Below, in pieces: positions 44,401 through 53,745 of a DNA stretch of 64,000 nucleotides. The position numbers were made by a program, and so were the translations under genes. Position 1 is the stretch's first letter. Every line of letters starts with the position of its first letter. Below the pieces are notes generated by a model that saw only the letters and a list, made by a program, of their open reading frames with translations, was not told the DNA's origin and did no database searches. This DNA comes from Microcyclosporella mali. Its lineage: Eukaryota; Ascomycota; Dothideomycetes; Mycosphaerellales; Mycosphaerellaceae. The stretch spans positions 620,001-684,000 of the forward strand of contig NHNU01000014.1 in assembly GCA_002785985.1 (NCBI GenBank). Reading direction: 5' to 3'.

Positions 44401-47400
44401 CTTGGCGACCATGTTGCAAACCTGTCGACCTTGCTTGGGCATCCCAAGCAGTTCTCCCATGCGTGGTGGATCCAAATCAAAATAGCTCGACCAAGGGATG
44501 TCAATGCGTTCCGCCTTCTTGACGATGTCGGGGGAGCATTCAGGAAATTGTCGGAGCGGCGTCATGGTCGGCCACATTCTCTTCTCTGCCATCTTGCACA
44601 GATCCAGCGCATCTTTGGCGACAGAAGACCAGCCTTTCTTGAGCGCAATCTCGTACATCGCACGCAGAATACGGCCTGCGGACTGGGTAACATAGACCAA
44701 ATCTGCCATTAAGGCAAGCCCCTCAAGCTTCAGTCTGCTCACGTACGCTTGCAGCAGTACGTTGATCTTGCATTGTGGCTCGTCGATTGTCTCCTTCACG
44801 GGGATGGGAACTCTGCCGAGCAATTTCGCAAGTTCGAGCTTCTCGTCTTGTCGGACTGGTATGTATTTGAACTCGTCGCTTAGTGCAAATACTCTAAATA
44901 ATTCGATCGGGCTGACGGAAGGTTGGATGTGCATGTTGTATGTCAGCATGCTGTTGTGGGTGATGTAGTAGTGACTGGCCACACGACCAAGATCTGTTGA
45001 TTGAAGGCGGCCAGTCTTTTTGTCGTATTTGACCAAGCTGGCTTTCTCTAAAATGGCAGCAGCAGAGTGGATAAGATCGACCCGCTTTTGCTCGAGTGTT
45101 TCGTCGTCTTCATAATCAGGTCCAACTTGATAGAGCGCTGGAGACCGAATCATCCGCACGAACAAGTACGTGTACCCTAACCATTGAACGCCTTCGTCTC
45201 GAGTGCGGATGTTCCCAAGAACAACCTCTGCATTGAGATTGTCCGCGAGCCTAGAGACAAATTGTGACTCGATGGGAAGCTGCTGGTTCATCAACGACAA
45301 ATAGTACTGGATCTCAGTCTGAGTCGTGATGATTATGCCCTCGCCGTACGTGTCGTATTGCGGACGGCCAGCACGCCCAAGCATCTGTAGGACGTCTTGA
45401 GGGCTGAGCTCTACCCAGGAACCTTTCTCAGGCGAATATATCTGCGTACCCTTGATGATGACGGTATGCGCAGGCAGATTGACACCCCATGCAAGTGTTG
45501 CGGTGCAGACAAGGACTTGGATAGCTCCATCCGCGAACAGATCCTCCACCGCGGTTCGATCAGCTCGACTCATACCAGCGTGATGTATACCGAAGCCATA
45601 GGGTAGCACATCCTTCAAATCGCTGTTTTGTACGCTCTCAGCTTCTTCGCGGAGAATTTCTCGACTGGCGGCGTCAGTCCGCAAAATTTGGCCGATCGTA
45701 TCTAGCTCGAGCGCCTTGTCACGGATGTATTTTGCGGTCTTGGCAGTCTCTTTCCGCGAGTGCACGAAAATTAGCATCTGGTTCTTGTTTTGGCCAACCT
45801 GCTCCAGGACTTTCGTGTAGCACACGTCGTTCATGGTCTTTAGCTGCTTGATAGCCTTCTTGTCAGTGACGCCGATGAATTCTTGCTTCAGCGGACACGG
45901 TCGGAAAGTGCCGTCGAAGTGGTAGAGGTCTTTCTGTATGTCGACTCGAAGGAAGGTTGCGACATCGCGATAATTTGGAAGCGTAGCAGACAGGCCTACT
46001 ATTCGCACCGGATCGCCAGTCTGTTCCGTGCGGCGTATCGTCCTTGATACGATGCTTTCAAGTACCGGACCGCGATCATCATGCAAGAGATGGATCTCGT
46101 CGATACACATCAAGCGCACAAGATTGGTGTAGCTGGTATCTGTGGCTTTACGAGTGATCACATCCCATTTCTCGGGCGTGGTAACGATCACCTGTGTATC
46201 AGCGATCTGCTGTTTAGTGAGTTGTCGATCACCGGTAAGCTCAGATACAGTAATTCCGTAAGGCTTCAATCGTGCACCGAAATTGCCGACCTGTTCTTGC
46301 ACTAACGCCTTCAGCGGAGCGATATAGATGATCTTGAAACCGTCCAAGTTGATGTGCCCTGTTGAAGGATCGCGATGCTTTCCGATTTCGCGAAGCATCG
46401 TCAGCATTGCTACGTTCGTTTTTCCGGAACCAGTGGGTGCGCAAATCAGCATGTTACCATCGTCTTCAAAAGCAGACTGGTAGCATTCCGTCTGTATGCG
46501 GTTGAGAGTTGCAGAACTTCCAAATCCTGTTCGTGCCCACGATGGGAGGTCTGAAGTGGGGATGAGAGGTCGCTCGTTGGGCTGTGGCTTTCGCTTAGGC
46601 GCTGGCACATGAATTTCTTCGTAGCCTTTGAAAGTGCGCTTCGTCGAGCCCTGAGGGAGTCGAACATTTTGGTTGGTCATGAGGTGATTTCCTTGGTCGA
46701 ACTTGAGGTCTTCCAGGTTCAGCAGCTTTCGAGGTTGAAGACCTCCGACAAGACCATCCTTCTTGACCTCGTCCTCCTCGTCTTTCGCTGGTAACCTCGC
46801 GTCAAGCTCCATGGCATCCAACTTGACAGTCAGCTTGGGCGCAGCTTTCGCCGGCGCTTCATCGCGACCGCGGAGCTCCTTCAGTATGCTTGCATGACCA
46901 GCATTGACCATCTCTTTTTCCAGGGCGACACGCGCACTGTCATCCTCGGCGACTCTTCTCCATTGCGTGACCCATACGACCTTATCTCGGTTCTTGACAA
47001 GCTTGCCCACAAGGTTGTTGTGTTCGTAATCGAACAGCTCCATGAGGTCATTTTCGACATTCCGCAACGGTTTCTCCTCGCCATCTTCGTCCCTCTCGCC
47101 CATGATTTTCTCGGCATCTCGTGTCTTCTCAGCTTGAATGTGCGCATCTTCATATAGCTGTCCGATTTGTCGTTGTAGCCAGTACGCATCAATATCGTGT
47201 GCAGGCACGAAGCTCGGATCCTTGTCTTCTCGTGCCCCTCGTCGTGCTCGATTCTCAATTATCATGCCTTCGTCGTCCTCTTCATCGCCACCTTCAGTGT
47301 CTGGAGGCGGACCAGCGCCATCCTCTGCGACTCCTTCGGTGCCCATTGCAAGCTCGTCTTCTGACTCTTCATCCTCATCCCTCACTTCGAACGTCCGGCC

Positions 47401-48093
47401 TGCTTCCTCGTCGTCCTCTTCCTCGTCACCGAAATCAACAGCCACTCCTTGTTGTTCATCGAGGTCCGCATCATCAGCACCACCGTCTGCCAGTTCGTCG
47501 TCCTCATCCTGCGCGTCGTAGTCTGTGATCTTCTTGCCAAGATTAACCAGCTGATTGAACTCTTTACTGGAAGATGTGATTCCAAGGATGTCGTCAATCT
47601 CTTTCTTCTTGTCGAAGTCCTTCATAGTGTCATCCTTGAGGAATTCCAGAACCGAGTCCGTCGCGGAAGCCGTGACTGCAAGACCATAGTCACCACCCAT
47701 CTTTTGTGCCACGTTCGCGGAGATTAGATCGTAGATATCCTTCGTTGCCGCAGTCCTGGGCCTATACCGCAGACCCTCGATGTTCATATCTTGCTGGCTG
47801 AGGATACCAGCTGCTCGCGAGCTCTGCACAGGCTCTGTTCTCTTCCTCTTCCTTGCTTGCTCTTGCGCGCCTGCAGATACTGGCGCCTTTTCGCGAGCTG
47901 TTCTTGAGCCCATTTCTCCCAGGTTGATTCGGCCCGCTAGCGATTCTGGATCGCCAGTATTTTCGTCGCCGCGACGAGTGACGAAACGTCTGTCCGCCTG
48001 CAGGACCAAATTCGACATCGCTCCATACTTGTACTGGCTCAAGTTATTGTCCGCGCCACCGCCGCCGCCGCCGCCTTTCCTGGAATCTGCCAT
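41467..48093 (-). CDS. BRR2: BRR2, U5 snRNP ATP-dependent RNA helicase
   Basis: One uninterrupted frame of 2208 aa, close to yeast Brr2 (2163 aa). It unwinds U4/U6 during spliceosome activation within the U5 snRNP. The N-terminal 480 residues are acidic and contain the plug-type region. The first helicase cassette has Walker A APTGSGKTNVAM (about 550), DEIHLLHDD (about 660), SATLPN, and QMLGRAGRPQYDTYGEG, followed by a Sec63 domain. The second cassette has APTGSGKTICAEF (about 1404), a degenerate DDLHML in place of DEXH (about 1508), SVSLSN in place of SAT, and QMFGKAGRP, then a second Sec63 domain. The inactive second cassette is normal for Brr2. The protein ends in an acidic tail (DEDDEDEEEEE). 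Absence of introns over 6.6 kb is notable in this intron-rich window. Confidence 0.97.
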   Translation of the reverse strand: MADSRKGGGGGGGADNNLSQYKYGAMSNLVLQADRRFVTRRGDENTGDPESLAGRINLGEMGSRTAREKAPVSAGAQEQARKRKRTEPVQSSRAAGILSQQDMNIEGLRYRPRTAATKDIYDLISANVAQKMGGDYGLAVTASATDSVLEFLKDDTMKDFDKKKEIDDILGITSSSKEFNQLVNLGKKITDYDAQDEDDELADGGADDADLDEQQGVAVDFGDEEEDDEEAGRTFEVRDEDEESEDELAMGTEGVAEDGAGPPPDTEGGDEEDDEGMIIENRARRGAREDKDPSFVPAHDIDAYWLQRQIGQLYEDAHIQAEKTRDAEKIMGERDEDGEEKPLRNVENDLMELFDYEHNNLVGKLVKNRDKVVWVTQWRRVAEDDSARVALEKEMVNAGHASILKELRGRDEAPAKAAPKLTVKLDAMELDARLPAKDEEDEVKKDGLVGGLQPRKLLNLEDLKFDQGNHLMTNQNVRLPQGSTKRTFKGYEEIHVPAPKRKPQPNERPLIPTSDLPSWARTGFGSSATLNRIQTECYQSAFEDDGNMLICAPTGSGKTNVAMLTMLREIGKHRDPSTGHINLDGFKIIYIAPLKALVQEQVGNFGARLKPYGITVSELTGDRQLTKQQIADTQVIVTTPEKWDVITRKATDTSYTNLVRLMCIDEIHLLHDDRGPVLESIVSRTIRRTEQTGDPVRIVGLSATLPNYRDVATFLRVDIQKDLYHFDGTFRPCPLKQEFIGVTDKKAIKQLKTMNDVCYTKVLEQVGQNKNQMLIFVHSRKETAKTAKYIRDKALELDTIGQILRTDAASREILREEAESVQNSDLKDVLPYGFGIHHAGMSRADRTAVEDLFADGAIQVLVCTATLAWGVNLPAHTVIIKGTQIYSPEKGSWVELSPQDVLQMLGRAGRPQYDTYGEGIIITTQTEIQYYLSLMNQQLPIESQFVSRLADNLNAEVVLGNIRTRDEGVQWLGYTYLFVRMIRSPALYQVGPDYEDDETLEQKRVDLIHSAAAILEKASLVKYDKKTGRLQSTDLGRVASHYYITHNSMLTYNMHIQPSVSPIELFRVFALSDEFKYIPVRQDEKLELAKLLGRVPIPVKETIDEPQCKINVLLQAYVSRLKLEGLALMADLVYVTQSAGRILRAMYEIALKKGWSSVAKDALDLCKMAEKRMWPTMTPLRQFPECSPDIVKKAERIDIPWSSYFDLDPPRMGELLGMPKQGRQVCNMVAKFPRLELQAQCQPITRSLLRVELTLTPKFEWDDAIHGRAENWWIMVEDCDGEDILFHDQFLLRRDYATAEMNEHLVEFTVPITEPMPPNYFISVISDRWMHAESKLTLSFQKLVLPEKFPPHTPLLDMQPLPVEALKRPEYVGLYPNWSQFNKIQTQTYNALFQSDDNVFVGAPTGSGKTICAEFTLLRHFTKANGGKAVYIAPFQDQVDARYKAWQPRLSNLAGGKQVVRLTGETTADLKLLEKGHLILATPAQWDMMSRQWQRRKNVQNVSLIIADDLHMLGGHNGYVYEAVMSRSQAIKVQLENDLRTIGLSVSLSNARDVGEWIGCSKHTIFNFSPNSRPLPLNLHLQTFNIPHFPSLMIAMTKPMYQAVLQYAGDDKPAMVFVPSRKQVRATAQDLLAACVADDDEDRFLHADVEQLAPIMSRIKEKSLAESLSHGIAYYHEALSDSDKRISESLFTQGAAQVMLVSRDCSWEIQSNAHLVIVMGTQFFEGREHRYLDYPISDVLQMFGKAGRPLDDKDCRGVLMCPDVKRNYYKKFLSEALPIESQLQSYLHDAFITEVSTKTIESTQDAVDWTTYTYFYRRLLANPSFYGLTDTSHEGLSAYLSEQVEATLKDLNDAKIIELDEDEDTITPLNAAMIAAYYNISFYTMQTLLLSLKRDTKLKGILEIVTAANEFEDIQIRRHEEHVLQRIYDRVPVKLPEVNFESPHFKAAVLLQAHFSRMQLPTDLAKDQEMILRKVLNLLSACVDVLSSEGHLNAMSAMEMCQMVVQAIWDRDSPLKQIPHLEDERIEVCGRFGIKDVFEFQDAMDPDENPNHAKLMQGLGLSNVELANAARFINERYPNVELDFEVEDPENVTSGSPSYVNVSIQRQVDEDEEPNVVVHAPFYPAEKTENWWLVVGEESTKNLLAIKRVTIARELKTRLEVVLPTPGKHELTLFLMSDSYVGVDQAPTFEVDAAEGMDEDDEDEEEEE

Positions 48094-49116
48094 GATGAAT
48101 TGTGTATCTCGCTAAGTCGCGAGCCGACCGGAGCGATAGCGTAATGTCGGGACTGAGGAGGGAGGAAGGTGGTGACTCGAATGAGTCTGCCTATGACTTT
48201 GCATGTGCCCGCCACGATGAAGGTCCAAAAATGTAGGTCGCAAGTGGCTAGGCCGTAACCGGTAAGCCGTACAAGAGTGGAGACACTGCGTTTCTTCCAT
48301 GCTTCTCTCCTCGACATAATTACAGCTAGCAAAATGGATCAGGTCTGGTGATTCACAGGGCAGAAGAGTGAAGCCGGCATCAGTAATCTCAGCCTACGTC
48401 TTGTTGACATTGTCGACTTGGATCAGAGGTATTACCACGTGCCGATACTTCTACACATTTCCTATATTTCCAAGGTTCGACTCAATCTGCCAGAACTCTC
48501 ATTCGTATCATACTTACACATCGCCCTGGTCATGTTGTCGCTGCTGGTGAAGTGCATAACCATCCATGATATCGACTTTCGAGACTATGTGCATACGCGT
48601 TCCCTTCCAAAGCTCGTACAATGTGCACTTTACGTTCGGGACAGAAACAAGCTTGAGAGCCAGAGCAGTCCTATCGAGGCCGGCCCCATTGATCGCGATA
48701 TTGGTAATTGAGGGCACAAGAATAGAAAAAAATCGTCGGACAATCGAACGGATGCATCTTGCTCCCAAGTGGTCGGAAGAGCGGTTGGTATCGTTGACAG
48801 ACTAATGTTTAGAGTACGATGCCGAACCGATATGCTCCAAGACAATGGACGCAGACACACATCCCTTATCGGTGTCTGTCAGCTTTTGGTATCATACGAA
48901 GCGTAGCGTCCCATATTCTCGCAGTGATCAACACAAGTTTGAAAATCGGATGTATTTGATAAAGATGGGATAGAAGCAAGACGGAACAAAAACGAGGGAT
49001 GATGAAGTATCGGCTTATGTGATGAACGCTAGAGCTGCATGGGACTAGTCTGCTTAACAACAGACTGCTGCAATGACTTGAGATACATGTATCCTTGATC
49101 TTTGCATTATATCATC
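48094..49116. promoter_or_regulatory. divergent intergenic region, BRR2 / gamma-glutamylcyclotransferase
   Basis: About 1 kb lies between the two starts. Short frames on both strands have no recognisable features. Confidence 0.35.
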
Positions 49117-50037
49117 ATGTCGGCGGACGATATCGAGGAGGATCTATGGCTATTTGGATACGGGCAAGCGTTTGTTCTGGGATCAAGCTACAATGACTGA
49201 TCATAAATAGAAGTCTAATCTGGAAACCGCCACCGGACTATGGTACTTCACAACTTAGCTTTCGCTTACCACACACCTCTGATGGTTCAACAGATCTCCG
49301 TCTTCCCGGCTACATCGAGGGATATGTTCGACGCTTTTGGCAGGTTAGAGCACCTGTCTAGTCCAGGAACTGCAATGGGACTCTAACCTTTCACAGGCGA
49401 GGTAAACGATTCAACCATGAACTCATCCCCACAACAGCCTGACAACCACTCAGTGAAGACCACCGCGGTACACCCGAAGCCCCAGGTCGCGTCTGCACTC
49501 TAATCGACCGCCAACTCTGGGAGACTCTCACGGATCAACATGCCTCAGCTCCACCCAAAGTTTGGGGAGCAGCATATCGAATCCCGAAGGAGAAAGTCGC
49601 GGAAGTGAAAGAGTATATGTATGCACCGGACGACATTCTCAATATCAGGATGCTAGCTTACGATGTGACTGGACAGGAACATCCGGGAGATCAACGGCTA
49701 TAGCATCCAGTATACTCCCTTCCACAAGCCTAAACTTGAAGACATGTCAGCCACATATCAAAATGTCCACGTTCCGGACAATCTCTCGCCAGACGGGAAG
49801 CCAATCAAGTGTCTGGTGTACATCGGCTTGCCTGACAACCCGCAATTCCTCGGACCCCAGGATCCTCAAGCTCTGGCCGCGCATATCGTCAAATCGAGAG
49901 GACCGAGTGGCGAGAATAAGGATTACCTGTATGAGCTCGAGGCAGCGTTAGATGAGCTGAGTTCTGAAAGTGGCGATGAACATATCAGCGATTTGGCGAA
50001 GCGGTGTAAGGCGATAGAATTGCAGAAGACGGAGTGA
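49117..50037 (+). CDS. ChaC-type gamma-glutamylcyclotransferase (glutathione-specific)
   Basis: Six exons, 49117-49163, 49211-49242, 49294-49343, 49397-49401, 49454-49618 and 49677-50037, give 219 aa with all phases closing. The product follows the family throughout: LWLFGYGSLIWKPPPDYD (substrate-binding loop YGSLIW), LPGYIEGYVRRFWQASEDHR, VWGAAYRIPKEKV, NIREINGYSIQYTPFH (expected catalytic glutamate), VYIGLPDNPQFLGPQDPQ, and a C-terminal SGDEHISDLAKRC. It cleaves glutathione in the cytosol to 5-oxoproline and Cys-Gly. Two oddities stand out: the first intron uses a GC donor (GCAAGC), and the fourth exon is only 5 nt (GCGAG), supplying the Ala-Ser of FWQASEDH. Without it the conserved sequence and phase are lost. 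Confidence 0.9.
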
Positions 50038-50258
50038 GGTACTTGTGGGTAGGGAAATGATAGAATTAAAGCGGGATTCGCAGTGGTTAATCTATGCTTC
50101 CTCACTCTTCACGACCAAGAATGGCTCTGCCTCATTATGCTTAAAAGACCGAAAAGGCAATCGACTCCATTGTTCGTCCGCCAGACGCCCACGCTGCAAC
50201 GCTTGAACGCTTCTGGGACAAAATCAAATTGTGGATAGTAAAGGACATGTTGATGCTG

Positions 50259-51530
50259 TCACGGTCCTCCGCGAGGTGCTTGATTCCAGCGTTTGTAGTT
50301 GCGCACGCCAGCTTTCAAGAAGACATACTTAGCCTCTTTAGGACTATAGCACGATTGTACGTCGAATTGCATTGTGCCGGTCTTGCCACGAATCTCGACC
50401 AGGCCTTGTACAACGAAAGCGCCCTTCGGCGGATCGACTTTCTTCGGATTCCAGTTCTTAGATAACGTCGATGTGAAAACATGCATGGCTATCGGAATAT
50501 CCGTCGAGTCTGATGCGCCCAAGGTGGGAGGAGGAGGTACCTGGAGTGCCCATGGTAATTTTTTGCCGTCTTCTGTCTGTGTCCTAGACGGTTGTGAATC
50601 TGTAGTGGCCCCGGAGCTCCGAACGACTGCGCCTGGGTTCGCATCAGGCTCCATCTGCGGATTGCCGATTTGTTTGCGTTCCCGTGCTTGCTGCTGCTTC
50701 TGCAGCATCTCCAGTGCATGTCGATATCGTTCTTCAGGGCTGAAAGGGTCCCTGTCTTCCCAACCTAGTGCTTGCTTCACCCGACGATAATTGATGCCGG
50801 CCAGAACTTTCGTCGTCGCCCATACCGAGTCGAATGCGGCTTGCGGCCACAAAGCTCTCGCCACCCTCCACTGTCTCTCTGGACTTATGCGCTGCTGACT
50901 CCAAGCAATAAAACCATCACCAATCTCGATGCCACTTCGTTCGAACTCCTGCGGTGGAGCATCAGGGAACGAGATGTCCAGCCAGTACTTCCCAATCTTG
51001 GCATCAGAGCCGACTCCATTCTTGATACCCGGATGCTTCTGTGCTGCCTGGAAGACAATCTGTACCAGCTCATCCTGAATCTTCTTCTGCCGCGGCTTGT
51101 TTGTCGCGAATTTGATAAACTCTTGCCATTCCGGATCTGAGCCTTTGTAGTACGTGCGCGGCATCTTCTTTGCCCAAGTCATGGGAATAAAGAGGCTATC
51201 TTCGTCGGCATATTCGCTGCCCTCTTCCTCGTCTTCGTACTCTTCACCTTCCGCCTCCTCTTCTTCCATCTCTTCTACCACTTCAATCTCGATACTCAGA
51301 TATCGAGCTATAAGGCTGAGATAGGCGTAGGTGACGCCAAGGTAGAGTCCGATGGCGGCAACTCGCTTATATGTGAAGCCGGGCTTCTTGAAGCGCACAG
51401 CCTGAACTCGGACTGGTTCGCCGTTGCTATTCTTATATGATGCAATCCGCCTCTGCGATACTCGATTGAAGGCTCGCGGCGCAACGAAATGTTGCTGCCG
51501 CAGTGTGAAGGCGCGTGGAAGCCGATACAT
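50259..51530 (-). CDS. mitochondrial-type membrane protein, conserved in filamentous fungi, function unknown
   Basis: An intronless frame of 423 aa. The N-terminus is basic and hydroxylated with few acids (MYRLPRAFTLRQQHFVAPRA, NRVSQRRIASYK), typical of a mitochondrial presequence. A likely membrane helix at about 57-77 (VAAIGLYLGVTYAYLSLIAR) follows. A very acidic run at about 85-110 precedes a soluble domain (TWAKKMPRTYYKGSDPEW ... YWLDISFPDAP). It ends with a beta-rich part (GAFVVQGLVEIRGKTGTMQF). The layout suggests an inner-membrane protein with a soluble domain, but no named family is recognised. It is divergent from the DUF3844 gene. Confidence 0.75.
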   Translation of the reverse strand: MYRLPRAFTLRQQHFVAPRAFNRVSQRRIASYKNSNGEPVRVQAVRFKKPGFTYKRVAAIGLYLGVTYAYLSLIARYLSIEIEVVEEMEEEEAEGEEYEDEEEGSEYADEDSLFIPMTWAKKMPRTYYKGSDPEWQEFIKFATNKPRQKKIQDELVQIVFQAAQKHPGIKNGVGSDAKIGKYWLDISFPDAPPQEFERSGIEIGDGFIAWSQQRISPERQWRVARALWPQAAFDSVWATTKVLAGINYRRVKQALGWEDRDPFSPEERYRHALEMLQKQQQARERKQIGNPQMEPDANPGAVVRSSGATTDSQPSRTQTEDGKKLPWALQVPPPPTLGASDSTDIPIAMHVFTSTLSKNWNPKKVDPPKGAFVVQGLVEIRGKTGTMQFDVQSCYSPKEAKYVFLKAGVRNYKRWNQAPRGGP

Positions 51531-51883
51531 CGTGGGAATGATCCTGGTGCAGGTCGCTATCGTTGCTTACGGGCTAGACATGCGGGTGTGTGATCGGAGA
51601 GAATTAATGAAAGTAGGGTAGATGTGCACGTGAAGTGTCGGTAGTTGTAGGTGAGTTGCGAGATTCTTCTAGCCAGAAGACGTCAGCTAGAGAGGCACTC
51701 GGAACATGTAGTTAACGAGGGTCCATGGTAGAGTGAGGCGTGGCCATCGGGATCGGAAGAGCGCCACATCACGGCTGCCAAGCAAAGAGAGCTCAGGCTC
51801 CATCGAAGGCAGCATCATCGCCTCTGCTGTTATCAAGGAAATACCTCATCCACCGACCACCGCCACCACCCATTGGAGTCAAC
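51531..51883. promoter_or_regulatory. divergent promoter region
   Basis: It separates the mitochondrial-type gene and the DUF3844 gene. No defined motif was recognised. Confidence 0.35.
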
Positions 51884-53126
51884 ATGAGGCTCACCAGCTC
51901 ATTTATACTGCCGGCGATATGCTGGTCTGCACAATTGGCGACCGCTGCGACAGCCCGCGTATACACATACGATCCGCAGTTGCAACCTAGACCAGAACCA
52001 CGATCCACCACACTCGACCCAGCCACAGCGAGATTAGTGTTGGCACAAAGAGCAGGAGTGGAGGATTATCACCGATCAGGATTGGTCAGACAGGAGGCGC
52101 TGGATGCAATCAACGAATACGGCGTGCGGACACCCTTGTTTGCGCAGCACGACAAGTATCACAGGAGGGTCAAGAAGGCAGTTCTACTACTCGAGAGCGA
52201 CGAAGTCTCGACAGGTAAGAACGTGCATTGGATATATGTTCAGCACATACTGACATGTGGCAGACACACTTTCATCGCTGCAATCCTACACGTCGTTCGA
52301 TGTTTCTCCAGCGCCCAGCGACATGGCCATTCGGGGTCTTTTTGTCGACTTGGCGAAACAAGCAGATCCAGTGAACTTCCTGTCTATCGATGATACCACC
52401 TTATACTCTTCACTTGAGGGGATAGGCAGAACTTCTGGGGAGGATGGCGACCTGTTCCGCGTAGTCAAGACGGTGGCTGCTTTCGAGGCCATGTTCACGC
52501 GCTTTGCAAAGTCGAATGAATGGACTATCACGGGATTTGTCATGCCCGCCACTCCTGCTGGTACGATCAAACATGCTGGCTACATGACCCACAAGCAGCA
52601 TATTGATGGTAGCTGGGGAACGTATGAAATGCCAGGCGCGGCATCACCCCTCAAAAAGAGGCAGATGAAGGAGGAGCCTCTGTTCACAGAAACCCATGAG
52701 TCCCGACCTGTGCAATCATTCAGTGAATCCGTTTCCGCGGTGGCTGCGAACAACACGACACCGCTGAGGGGCATCCTCCCGGCTTGCTTCACCTCGCAAT
52801 CTGCATGTGAGGACGCGACCCGCAATTGCACTGGCCATGGCAGCTGCACACGAAAGTACCGTGACAACACGGCGCAAAAGGATACCGCTATCGACTGCTA
52901 CGTTTGTGCTTGTAAGGCAACTTTCGACGGCAAGCTCACCACGAACTGGGGCGGCCCAGCCTGCCAGAAGAAGGACATTAGCGTCCAATTCTGGTTGATC
53001 GTGCTCTTCACAGTTGGCCTGGTCTTCCTCATTGGATTTGCTATTGGAACGATTGCGGATATGGGTTCGGCGGAATTGCCATCAGTACTCGGTGCCAATG
53101 TCTCTGGTCCATCGGCCAGGAAGTAG
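51884..53126 (+). CDS. DUF3844 (Vps3844-like) ER/vacuolar-sorting membrane protein
   Basis: Two exons, 51884-52214 and 52264-53126, give 397 aa. A signal peptide (MRLTSSFILPAICWSAQLATA) opens a lumenal domain. The C-terminal third carries the cysteine-rich DUF3844 module (ILPACFTSQSACEDATRNCT, HGSC, CYVCACK, GPACQKKD). A single membrane helix (FWLIVLFTVGLVFLIGFAIG, about 348-368) and a short cytosolic tail follow. This EGF-like module plus one helix is the family signature in ascomycetes; members are annotated as ER or vacuolar-sorting proteins, but the mechanism is poorly known. The start is the ATG at 51884; the frame is open upstream to 51740, but the signal peptide fixes the start. Confidence 0.85.
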
Positions 53127-53745
53127 AGTTGAAGAGATGTACAAACAGTTCAGCAAGGCGTGCATTCGAGAGGGCGTTTGGGGGGAAGATAAGGATTAGG
53201 AAGTCGTGAGTGTTCTGTTACAATGAAGTTTGCAAATGTTACCCACCACGTTCAGTGTACAAGTCGTAGCCACGAAAAAGAGTGGCCCGTGCTATCTTCA
53301 GCTGCCGCGTTCTCCTCAGTATCATTTTGCTGCTTCCGGGTTGTTTCTTGCATATTCAGATCGCACACCTTCCTGTCTTGTTCGGCTCGATATCACATGC
53401 ATCACAATCCCGATTTATCTCTCCGCGTCAGTCCAAATCAGAAATCAAAAGTACGGAAGTTGCTCGCTCTTTGTACTCTAATCTATTTATCTGCCTGAAT
53501 ATGCAAAGGAAAAGAATGTGACGACATTGACAACTTAAGTTCAATGCCTTTCCATGCAAACCGCTCTACCTAGTGATTTAAGTAGGAGCCACATCAAGAC
53601 CATTTTGCATCGCTACAAAACCATAACTCCAGCGCGTTCAACTGTGCTTGGCGCTAGACGCCGATCTTGGTAGAACAATAATCACATGCCAATTTTAATC
53701 GTACCCCAACACCAAATGCATACAAGATTCATCATGCAAGTCATC
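53127..53745. other. convergent intergenic region
   Basis: It lies between the DUF3844 gene and the 3' end of the MADS-box gene. I see no gene. Confidence 0.35.
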
